Of a stretch of DNA of 36,230 bases, positions 17,082-24,046 are shown piece after piece (the stretch's first letter is position 1; each line of letters starts with the position of its first letter). The notes beneath the pieces were generated by a model, which saw only the letters and a program-made list of their open reading frames with translations, ran no database searches and was not told the origin of the DNA. Made by a program: the position numbers and the translations under genes. This stretch comes from an uncultured Bacteroidales bacterium (GTDB taxonomy: Bacteria > Bacteroidota > Bacteroidia > Bacteroidales > UBA932). The stretch covers positions 1 through 36,230 of the forward strand of contig CALUQM010000023.1 of the NCBI GenBank assembly GCA_944322925.1, written 5' to 3'.

Positions 17082-19463
17082 TTATAATATTCCAGTCACG
17101 GACAGCCTGAAGATTTCGGCAGCGGCGCACAGGAAAGCTCCGGTCCCGTAAATCTGGTTGCTCTTTTTCTCGAGTTTTTTCGGAGACGACCCTACCGGCT
17201 GCACCCAGCACAGCTTGCCTTCAGTATCGACAGCCGATACAAGGGCTTTCCAGCCTTTTTCCACTACAGGAAGATATGTATCCCGGTCCAGATATCCTGC
17301 ATTGATTCCATAGGCAAGAGCATAGACGAAAAGTCCCGTTCCGCTCGTTTCAGGCTGCGGATACGCCTCCGGATCGAGCAGACTTGTCCTCCAGAAACCG
17401 TCAGGCTGCTGCAGTCCCGCAATCCTGGCACTCATTGTACGGAAAAGATCTTCATACCACGGTCTGTATTTCCTGTCAGACTCTGGAATATTCTTCAGGA
17501 TTTCGGCAAGGCCGGCAAGAACCCATCCGTTTCCGCGGCTCCAGAACACCTTTTCGCCGTTGGCCTCGCGCATCGGAATGAACTTGCTGTCGCGCCAGAA
17601 CAGATTTTCTTCTTCGTCATAAAGTTGTGCCGCGGAAGCCTTGTACTCATTGTCCGCGAATTTCATGAAACTCCTGTCCCCGGTAATATTCCACAGACGG
17701 ACGAAGACAGCAGGGGCCATATAAAGGGCGTCGCACCACCACCAGCGGTCGCTGCGGCCCAGAGTATTGTCGATATTCGGAGCAGGAGGATTGGAAACGA
17801 TCCACTCCAGCCTCGCAAGAGTGGGTACAAGCATGTTTTCCCTGCCTTCCGTCATGAACATGTCAAGATATGTCTGGCCGACACAGATATCGTCGGCATT
17901 GTACATCCTGTCCTCGAGCTGCCATTTTTCTCCGTCCAGGATTCCGGAAAGAAAATCCAGTTGCTGCCGCGAGCCGGACACCGACGCCCAGTCGAACATC
18001 CCTGCATACAGGACACCCGCCCTCCAGTCTCTCCTGTTGTCTCTTGTACGCGGGGTTTCCTTCCAGTCCCTCATCTGCCACGCGAAAACTTTGTCGGCGA
18101 CAGCCGCCACGGATGCAGTATCCAGAGACGCATCCATCGGATCGGCCACCCTGTTTATTCTTATGGCCGACTCGTATGCCCTGAAACCAGGATATCTGTA
18201 ATTGTACATCCACAGCAGGTTCGGACTGCCTTCCGGGCTGTCCCTTATGACGAAAGGACGCACGTTGTCTCTGGTCGAGCCTTCCGTAACCCATGAAGTC
18301 GTCCACTCTCCTGAATCCGTCAGAGTCCACTTCCCTATCTCGAAAACATTATTGACAGGGACCGACGCATATACGGTCCGGGGATCGCCGTGGTCGATAT
18401 AGACTCCTGCCGAGTAGTTGTTTTCTTTCTCTATGAGATTCTTGTCATTATAGTCGTTGCGCATGAACCACTGGCCGGCATCCGTGATCTTTATGTTTTC
18501 CCACACGGAACCTGTCCATCTTGCATACCAGTATGAGTGCCTGTTGTCCGCATCGCTGAAGCGGGCATATACCAGAACAGGATTTCCGTCACCGCCGACA
18601 GCCACGTCCCATATCCATGCCTTGTCGAAAGTCTGCGAGGCGTCGTACACCTTGTCGGCCATGTCGGGATAGACCGTAGAAAGACCTTCGGAAACAATGG
18701 TGCCGTCCGCCTTGCGGAAAGCTCCGTCTTCATACATAAGGAAATAAATCGAATTCGTCGGTTCGTTCCTCGGATGACCGTCCGTGAATGCCAGATAGAT
18801 CCTGTCAGCGCCATTGCCTGCCACCTTCATGTACGGACGGCCGCCGGCATTTCTGCCCGGCCTTTTCCCGACTACGGTCACAGGTTCGCTCCATGTCTTC
18901 AGATCGTCAGACGTTACGACGCACGGCTTGAAGTTCTGTCCTCTGAAAAAAAGCCAGTATTTAGCGCACCCCCCACCGTCGAGAAAAACCGGGTTCGTGT
19001 AACAGTAACCCCTGTTCCCTTCGATCCGGGGTTCTATCAGCGAAATATCTTCCCATTCCGAAATGTCGCAGGGTCTCCGTGATACCGTATAATATATCGG
19101 CGAAGGACCGTGGGCGGAAAAGAATATCGCGATACGCCTGTCCGGCAATGCCATTACCGACGGCGCCGCATGGTCATCGTACTGCAGGCTGTCGAACACT
19201 TTTGTCTTTTCAGATTCGGCTGTCCGCGGATCGTATGAAAAGGCCCAGATATTTCCCTGGCTGTCCACATATCCGCCATATACGACTCCGTCTACATAGA
19301 CGGCCCTCGGGTCCGAGAACCAGCACCATGCCCCGTCACCGGTCACGAAATCATAGTCTTCCGCATAATGACTTCCGTCCGGATCAGCTGCCTGGGAAGC
19401 CGCAGCAGAAAACGCCGTCAGACATATCGGGACAAGAAACAGAAAAAACCTGATAATTTTCAT
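17082..19463 (-). CDS. BNR_4 beta-propeller (PL24/PL25-like) fused to GH105 unsaturated uronyl hydrolase
   Basis: 793 residues from MKIIRFFLFLV; an upstream Met adds 24 residues that break the signal peptide. Residues about 35-440 look like a BNR_4 seven-bladed propeller, the fold of PL24/PL25 ulvan lyases. His98 (DDHAAPS) and His118 (SAHGP) are 20 residues apart, which is the spacing I recall for the catalytic histidines of a PL25 enzyme. Tyr153/Tyr155 and Arg174 follow at plausible distances. Residues about 450-790 are a GH105 (alpha/alpha)6 barrel: Asp524/525 (YNADDICVGQ), Asp578 (WCDALYMAP) and WSRGNGW, matching the YteR-type catalytic Asp pair by spacing. A lyase makes the 4,5-unsaturated uronate that GH105 removes, so the fusion is functionally coherent. 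First gene of the PUL operon. Lyase activity is inferred; the propeller could instead be binding-only or a different enzyme. Confidence 0.82.
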   Translation of the reverse strand: MKIIRFFLFLVPICLTAFSAAASQAADPDGSHYAEDYDFVTGDGAWCWFSDPRAVYVDGVVYGGYVDSQGNIWAFSYDPRTAESEKTKVFDSLQYDDHAAPSVMALPDRRIAIFFSAHGPSPIYYTVSRRPCDISEWEDISLIEPRIEGNRGYCYTNPVFLDGGGCAKYWLFFRGQNFKPCVVTSDDLKTWSEPVTVVGKRPGRNAGGRPYMKVAGNGADRIYLAFTDGHPRNEPTNSIYFLMYEDGAFRKADGTIVSEGLSTVYPDMADKVYDASQTFDKAWIWDVAVGGDGNPVLVYARFSDADNRHSYWYARWTGSVWENIKITDAGQWFMRNDYNDKNLIEKENNYSAGVYIDHGDPRTVYASVPVNNVFEIGKWTLTDSGEWTTSWVTEGSTRDNVRPFVIRDSPEGSPNLLWMYNYRYPGFRAYESAIRINRVADPMDASLDTASVAAVADKVFAWQMRDWKETPRTRDNRRDWRAGVLYAGMFDWASVSGSRQQLDFLSGILDGEKWQLEDRMYNADDICVGQTYLDMFMTEGRENMLVPTLARLEWIVSNPPAPNIDNTLGRSDRWWWCDALYMAPAVFVRLWNITGDRSFMKFADNEYKASAAQLYDEEENLFWRDSKFIPMREANGEKVFWSRGNGWVLAGLAEILKNIPESDRKYRPWYEDLFRTMSARIAGLQQPDGFWRTSLLDPEAYPQPETSGTGLFVYALAYGINAGYLDRDTYLPVVEKGWKALVSAVDTEGKLCWVQPVGSSPKKLEKKSNQIYGTGAFLCAAAEIFRLSVTGIL

Positions 19464-19513
19464 ACTCTCTGATGTTTGCCATAAACAATCGGCCACACGG
19501 CCAATACCGCTAT

Positions 19514-19521
19514 CAAAGATA
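19514..19521 (-). promoter_or_regulatory. Predicted -7 box of the PUL operon promoter
   Basis: On the minus strand the box reads TATCTTTG, an exact match to the Bacteroidetes -7 consensus TAnnTTTG. It lies 51 bp upstream of the chosen start of the propeller-GH105 gene, implying a leader of about 40-45 nt. I do not see a convincing -33 TTTG. The leader contains a small GGCC/GGCC hairpin. It is the only good promoter-like box seen before this eight-gene operon. Confidence 0.5.
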
Positions 19522-19590
19522 TGGAATACACGCAACGATTGCGGGTGGTTTTTCTTTCAATTATTGGTTAAAATTCATCTAAAGGGGAAA

Positions 19591-19647
19591 AAATCCGCAG
19601 AATTAACATTTATTTATGAAATATTACTGTTTTCCGTAAGCGGATTT
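19591..19647. repeat. 8-bp inverted repeat upstream of the PUL promoter (possible operator)
   Basis: AAATCCGC at 19591-19598 is matched by GCGGATTT at 19640-19647, with an A/T-rich spacer of 41 bp. It lies about 70 bp upstream of the predicted -7 box of the PUL operon. The arms are short enough to arise by chance; an operator role is only a possibility. Confidence 0.2.
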
Positions 19648-19664
19648 CCGGATATCTTCATGCA

Positions 19665-19702
19665 ATGCCCGCCTGTCTGCCCGAGGCAGAAGTCCCGGGC
19701 AT
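19665..19702. repeat. 38-nt hairpin, first of three palindromes
   Basis: Outer arms ATGCCCG (19665-19671) and CGGGCAT (19696-19702) enclose concentric inner arms CTGCC (19677-19681) and GGCAG (19685-19689). It lies in the non-coding stretch between the sulfatase operon and the PUL promoter. I see no poly-T tract that would make it a standard terminator. Confidence 0.55.
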
Positions 19703-19714
19703 CGTCTGGCCATA

Positions 19715-19831
19715 AACCATATTGTCGGGATGGCATGAGGAAAACTGAATTCCTCCCGCCAGACGGCGGGCCCCCCGTTCACGAGCCACGGGCGGCTACG
19801 GTTTTCCTCTTGCCATCCCGACAATATGGTT
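19715..19831. repeat. Long inverted repeat, 31-bp arms
   Basis: The arms 19715-19745 and 19801-19831 are inverted copies with 30 of 31 positions matching. The outer 21 bases, beginning AACCATATTGTC, are perfect, then there is one mismatch, then nine more matches. The 55-bp loop is GC-rich and holds a smaller CCCGCC/GGCGGG hairpin (19755-19770). It encodes nothing recognisable. Such a pair can be the termini of a small non-autonomous transposable element (MITE-like), an intergenic palindromic repeat, or a strong structured transcript. No target-site duplication was convincingly seen. Confidence 0.65.
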
Positions 19832-19880
19832 CTATCAAATAAAAACAAGAGAATGTATAGTCTTTCGAAGAAAGACATTT

Positions 19881-20005
19881 GAGAGGGTGACCAAAAAGGA
19901 GGAATTTCAAGGCTTGCGCAGATGAGAAAACCGGAGTGTACTGGTGTACATGAGGATTTTCGAATCAAGCGTAACGAAGAAAGTACCCTTTTTAGTCACC
20001 CTCTC
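19881..20005. repeat. 125-nt concentric palindrome, possible dispersed repeat and terminator of the sulfatase operon
   Basis: Outer arms 19881-19899 (GAGAGGGTGAC...) and 19987-20005 (...GTCACCCTCTC) match at 18 of 19 positions and include an A5/T5 run. The exact centre is a small TGTAC-TGGT-GTACA hairpin (19937-19950), and partial pairing (GCTTG/CAAGC, GAAAA/TTTTC) occurs between. It begins 15 bp after the stop codon of the sulfatase at 20021 (minus strand), so it could stop or shield that transcript. From memory it resembles palindromic intergenic repeats of Bacteroidales, but copy number cannot be tested here. Confidence 0.6.
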
Positions 20006-20020
20006 TACTCTTCAAACCGG

Positions 20021-21466
20021 TCAATGTATCTCCACCCTGTAATCGAAATTGAAAAGGTCGGAATCCGTCCTGGACACTCTCATAAGAGAGTCGAAATGTT
20101 CTGTCAGGTCCGGATTTTCAGCAGCAAGGTCATGTTCTTCTCCCGGGTCCTCGGCCAGATTGTACAGCTGCATCGGGTCTTTCCTGTCAAGATTGTACCG
20201 CACGGCTTTCCAGTCGCCCTGCCTGATGGCCTGACGGCCGCCGGCCTCATGAAACTCCCAGTACAGATAGTCATGCTCCTGCTGGATTCCCTCCCCTGTC
20301 AGTTCAGGCAGATAAGATATGCCGTCAACGGCAGCCCCGGCCGGAACTTCGACACCGAGAATATCCGCCATCGTCGGAAGGAAGTCCCAGAATGCTGAAA
20401 TATGTTCCGAAGTGGTGCCGGCTTCAACCTTGCCGGGCCATCTGACAATAAGCGGGACTCTGATGCCGCCTTCGTACAGATCCCGTTTCAGTCCCCTGTA
20501 CGGACCGTTGCTGTCGAAAAAGTACGGATCGGCACCGCCTTCGATATGAGGACCGTTGTCCGAGGAAAAGACAATTACCGTGTTGTCGGCAATGCCGAGA
20601 CTGTCGAGCACGGACCATATTTCGCCTACCTGCCTGTCGAGAAGCGACACCATGGCAGCAAATGCCGCATGGGTACGCTCCTGGGAGCCGTATCCGCCCT
20701 GCTTGTAGTCTGGACCGTCATCGCAGCCTTTGTATGACTTCTCCTTCTCGAGTTCAGCCCGTCCGGCAAACCGGCTTATTTCCTCCTCCGGAAGCCTGAG
20801 TTCGGCATGAGGGATAGTCGTGGTGTACCACAGGAAGAAAGGCTTTTCCCTGTTCTCCCTTATGAAATCCAGGGCCATGGAATGTATCAGATACGGTGCA
20901 TACGCCCCTTCCTGATGATCGCGGTTGGCCTCGAGGACCACCTTGTCGGCATTGTGCCACAAATGATACGGATAATAGTTATGGGCAAGACGCTGACAGT
21001 TATAGCCGTAAAATTCGTCTACTCCCTGATTCTCCGGAGCGCCTTCAGTTCCCGGAGCTCCGAGTCCCCATTTCCCGAATACTCCGGTACTGTAGCCGCA
21101 ATCCTTGAAAAGCCTGAATATATTGTATATGCCGCCTGGAATAGGGTGCTGGCCTTCTACGGGATATTCCTTGTTGCCACGTATGGGAGTATGTCCGGTA
21201 TGCTGGCCGGTGACTATGCACGACCTTGAAGGTGCGCTGACGGAAGATCCGGCGTAATGCTGTGTGAAAAGCTTTCCTTCAGAGGCAAGCCTGTCTATGT
21301 TCGGGGTAGGTATCTTCTGCTGTCCGAGGCAGCCTATGTCCCCGTATCCGAGATCGTCCGCAAGGATGAAGACGACATTCGGACGCGGCTGTACCTTTTC
21401 GCCGCACGAGGCCAGAGCCGCTGCAGCAAGAACTGCAGGAGGCAGAACCTTGACGATATTTTTCAT
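20021..21466 (-). CDS. S1-type sulfatase lipoprotein
   Basis: 481 residues. The signal ends at ALASCGEK, a lipobox, so the enzyme is probably membrane-anchored. An arylsulfatase fold is shown by NVVFILADDLGYGD (metal site), the maturation motif Ser77-Ala78-Pro79-Ser80-Arg81, the TGQHTGHTPIRGN segment after it, GVFGKWGLG, PHAELRLP, SSDNGPH and a C-terminal LYNLAEDPGEEHDLA. The serine would be converted to formylglycine by an anaerobic maturase. Length and motifs are complete. It is the second gene of a two-sulfatase operon, 9 bp after the other, and ends 15 bp from a large palindrome. Substrate sulfate position is not predictable by eye. Confidence 0.92.
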   Translation of the reverse strand: MKNIVKVLPPAVLAAAALASCGEKVQPRPNVVFILADDLGYGDIGCLGQQKIPTPNIDRLASEGKLFTQHYAGSSVSAPSRSCIVTGQHTGHTPIRGNKEYPVEGQHPIPGGIYNIFRLFKDCGYSTGVFGKWGLGAPGTEGAPENQGVDEFYGYNCQRLAHNYYPYHLWHNADKVVLEANRDHQEGAYAPYLIHSMALDFIRENREKPFFLWYTTTIPHAELRLPEEEISRFAGRAELEKEKSYKGCDDGPDYKQGGYGSQERTHAAFAAMVSLLDRQVGEIWSVLDSLGIADNTVIVFSSDNGPHIEGGADPYFFDSNGPYRGLKRDLYEGGIRVPLIVRWPGKVEAGTTSEHISAFWDFLPTMADILGVEVPAGAAVDGISYLPELTGEGIQQEHDYLYWEFHEAGGRQAIRQGDWKAVRYNLDRKDPMQLYNLAEDPGEEHDLAAENPDLTEHFDSLMRVSRTDSDLFNFDYRVEIH

Positions 21467-21475
21467 CTGTACGGA

Positions 21476-23014
21476 TTATTTGAGTTCGCGTTCCTTGGTT
21501 CTTGGATTATAATAGTCGCCGACTATCGAAAGGAATCCGGCCTTGAGGCTGTCGAGAATTTCAGGATTTTCAGCAGCGATATCCGTCTGTTCCCCCCTGT
21601 CCGCCGTCAGGTCGAAAAGTCCCCAGGTTTTCATGTTTCCGAGCTCGTTTCCGGTAATATTCGTTTTCGGGCCCGAGTATGCCGGTATCATGGCATATTT
21701 GCCGCTTCTGTATGAAAGTTTGCCCTGAGCCTCATGGACAAGGTCGTCCCTTGCGGCTTCCGACCTGCCGAGGAAAGCATCCAGATACTCTTCGCTGTCA
21801 AGGCCTTCCGGCACTTCACCGCCGACAAGTCTGCCGAGACTCGCAAAGAAATCCAGCTGGGATACAAGAGCGTCGGAAACCTTCGGGGTTATCTGCCCTT
21901 TCCAGTAAACGATGAGCGGAATATGTGTCCCTCCGTCGTAAAGGCTGTACTTTCCGCCTCTTGTACCGGCCCTCGGATCATGATCCCCGAGAAGTTCTAC
22001 GGCATTGTCGCAGTAGCCGTCATTGATTACCGGGCCGTTGTCACTCGTGAAAATCACGAGAGTATTGTCCAGAAGGCCCTTTTCATCAAGATATGCTATG
22101 ACTTCGCCTACACACCAGTCGGCTTCGACGACGGCATCACCTCTCGGACCGAGATCCGTACTGCCGACGAACCTCTGATGCGGAGCTCTCGGCACGTGCG
22201 GCTGATGAAGGCCGTAGTAAAGGAAGAACGGCTTGTCCGCACTCTGCAGGTCGATGTATCCCTTAACTTCATTCACGAAATAGTCCGCCATTTCCTCGTC
22301 GACCCATCTTGCCTTCTGGCCGCCCTTCATGAAACCGATTCTCGGTATTCCGTTGACAATGGAATTGTTGTGTCCGTGGTCCCACTTCATCTTCAGCATT
22401 TCAGGATTGGTCAGAGCCGTGGGTTCGCCCTCGAAATTCTTGTTGTAGTCCACATAGATCGGATCATCCGGATCGAGTCCTTCCACAAGGCCGTTCTTGA
22501 CATAAACGGTAGGGACTCTGTCATTGGTCGCGGCGATAAGGCAGGTATAATCGAAACCTACGGTATTCGCACTCGGACTGATCTGCGTGTTCCAGTCCAC
22601 GTTCCCGTCTCCCATCCCGAGGTGCCACTTTCCTATCGCGGCCGTATTGTATCCTGCCGCCTGCAGCATTTTCGGCATGGTAGGTATGTCAGTCGGTATA
22701 ATCAGCGGGGCATCTCCCGGCAATATCCTGGCATCCGCATTTCTCCACGGATACAGTCCGGTGAACATCGCATAGCGGCTCGGCGTAGACGTGGACGATG
22801 TAGCATAGCCGTTCTCGAACAGGATGCCTCCCGTTGCCAGTGAATCTATATTCGGGGTATGAATGGCTGTTCCGCCATAGGCCCCGAGATCGCCCATACC
22901 CAGGTCGTCGGCGACAATGAGCAGAATGTTCGGCCGCTGGGCCTGCTTTCCGGAATTGCACGACACTGCCACAAGTCCGATGGCAGGAAGCGCAAACATG
23001 AATTTTCTCTTCAT
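21476..23014 (-). CDS. S1-type sulfatase lipoprotein
   Basis: 512 residues. The lipobox is VAVSC followed by NSGKQ. Sulfatase landmarks in order: NILLIVADDLGMGD, Ser76-Thr77-Pro78-Ser79-Arg80, FTGLYPWR, AIGKWHLGMGD, HQPHVPRAPHQRF, TSDNGPV and DGGTHIPLIVYWKG. It has a long central insertion (about residues 150-240) not seen in its neighbour, so it belongs to a different S1 subfamily. It is the first gene of the two-sulfatase operon and diverges from the WYL regulator gene, with 104 bp between the chosen starts. A predicted -7 box lies just upstream. It probably acts on the same polysaccharide as the PUL, an inference from position. Confidence 0.92.
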   Translation of the reverse strand: MKRKFMFALPAIGLVAVSCNSGKQAQRPNILLIVADDLGMGDLGAYGGTAIHTPNIDSLATGGILFENGYATSSTSTPSRYAMFTGLYPWRNADARILPGDAPLIIPTDIPTMPKMLQAAGYNTAAIGKWHLGMGDGNVDWNTQISPSANTVGFDYTCLIAATNDRVPTVYVKNGLVEGLDPDDPIYVDYNKNFEGEPTALTNPEMLKMKWDHGHNNSIVNGIPRIGFMKGGQKARWVDEEMADYFVNEVKGYIDLQSADKPFFLYYGLHQPHVPRAPHQRFVGSTDLGPRGDAVVEADWCVGEVIAYLDEKGLLDNTLVIFTSDNGPVINDGYCDNAVELLGDHDPRAGTRGGKYSLYDGGTHIPLIVYWKGQITPKVSDALVSQLDFFASLGRLVGGEVPEGLDSEEYLDAFLGRSEAARDDLVHEAQGKLSYRSGKYAMIPAYSGPKTNITGNELGNMKTWGLFDLTADRGEQTDIAAENPEILDSLKAGFLSIVGDYYNPRTKERELK

Positions 23015-23040
23015 AGCTTGTCCATTAATTTCAGTGGTAA

Positions 23041-23048
23041 CAAAATTA
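23041..23048 (-). promoter_or_regulatory. Predicted -7 box of the two-sulfatase operon
   Basis: On the minus strand the box reads TAATTTTG, an exact TAnnTTTG match, 26 bp upstream of the sulfatase start at 23014. The leader would be about 20 nt. The region is A/T-rich and shared with the divergent WYL regulator gene, so one regulator could control both directions. Confidence 0.45.
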
Positions 23049-23118
23049 AATGAAAAATAATGTAAAAACTAACACCAATCATTCATTTTATACCTATTTT
23101 TATTCAAATTTTGACAAT

Positions 23119-24030
23119 ATGGTAACGGAGCTTCTGAAGAAATACATCTGGCTCGTACAGAAATTCATCACGGCCGGGGAAAGGGGGCTGAGTCTTCCGG
23201 AAATACAGGGAGACTGGAAGCGGAAATTCGGCACGGAATATCCGCGGCGCACTTTCAACAATCACCGCGAAGCGGTATATGAAGTTTTCGGCATAGAGAT
23301 AGAATGCGACAGAAGTTCCAACAGGTATCTCATACGGCACGGCGATGACATTTCTGACAAGGATGCGAACACAGGCTGGCTGATAGACACTTTCACTGTA
23401 AACAGTATGGTCCCGCTCGCAAGGGAAAGGCTTTCGGGACGGGTTTCCGTAGAAAACATCCCTTCCGGACGCAAATATCTCGCACCGCTTATGAACGCCA
23501 TGCAGGAAAACAATATTGTGGAAATCTCCTACAGGAAATACGGGGCGGCCGCCCCGGATCTCCGCCATGTCCGTCCATACGGAATAAAGGAATTCTCCCT
23601 GAGGTGGTATCTCGTAGGATGGGCTGAAGAAAGGGCCTCATGCCGGGTATATGCCCTGGACAGGATAGAACGGATGAAAATTCTTCCCGAAAGATTCGAC
23701 ATGCCTGCCGGATTCGACATCGATACCATGTTCGCGACATCTTTCGGCAGCTACCTTTCATCGGAGCCCGGGCAGAAAATCGTTTTCAGGGCATACGGCA
23801 AGGAAGCCTCCTATATCAGGGATCTTCCACTGCACCACACCCAAACAGTAGAGAAAGAAGATGGAAATTCGACAACTTTTTCGATATTTGTATCCCCGAA
23901 CACAAGCCTTTTCCTGGAATTTCTCCGGCACGGGGCGGGAATCGAGGTCCTGTCCCCGCCGCATATAAGAGAAAAAATGAAGGATGTGACCGGTGAAATG
24001 AACGGATTATACAATAAAAGCATTCTATAA
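23119..24030 (+). CDS. WYL-domain transcriptional regulator
   Basis: 303 residues from the Met that begins MVTELLKKYIW. The open frame extends 23 codons further upstream, but that extension is Asn/Thr/Phe-rich and overlaps the likely promoter. Residues about 1-80 form an HTH-like N-terminal domain (LSLPEIQGDWKRKFG, PRRTFNNHREAVYEVFGI). Residues about 120-225 are a WYL domain, shown by HVRPYGIKEFSLRWYLVGW and RVYALDRIERM, followed by a WCX-like C-terminal region. WYL regulators sense ligands, often nucleotides or nucleic acids. It is divergent from the sulfatase operon and 16 bp ahead of the peptidase gene. It is the only intact transcription factor in the window. Confidence 0.88.
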   Translation: MVTELLKKYIWLVQKFITAGERGLSLPEIQGDWKRKFGTEYPRRTFNNHREAVYEVFGIEIECDRSSNRYLIRHGDDISDKDANTGWLIDTFTVNSMVPLARERLSGRVSVENIPSGRKYLAPLMNAMQENNIVEISYRKYGAAAPDLRHVRPYGIKEFSLRWYLVGWAEERASCRVYALDRIERMKILPERFDMPAGFDIDTMFATSFGSYLSSEPGQKIVFRAYGKEASYIRDLPLHHTQTVEKEDGNSTTFSIFVSPNTSLFLEFLRHGAGIEVLSPPHIREKMKDVTGEMNGLYNKSIL

Positions 24031-24046
24031 GCTATAAGGAATATTT

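Noticed and set aside
19564-19968. Small open frames on both strands across the palindrome cluster.
   Set aside because: They run through inverted repeats and change character at the arms; there is no start context or family similarity, so non-coding repeat is the better reading.
19665-20005. CRISPR array.
   Set aside because: The repeats are inverted and mutually different, with no regular direct-repeat/spacer pattern; no cas genes are present.
21734-22843. A 369-residue open frame on the plus strand opposite the sulfatase at 21476.
   Set aside because: It lies wholly within a well-supported sulfatase and its translation shows no family features.
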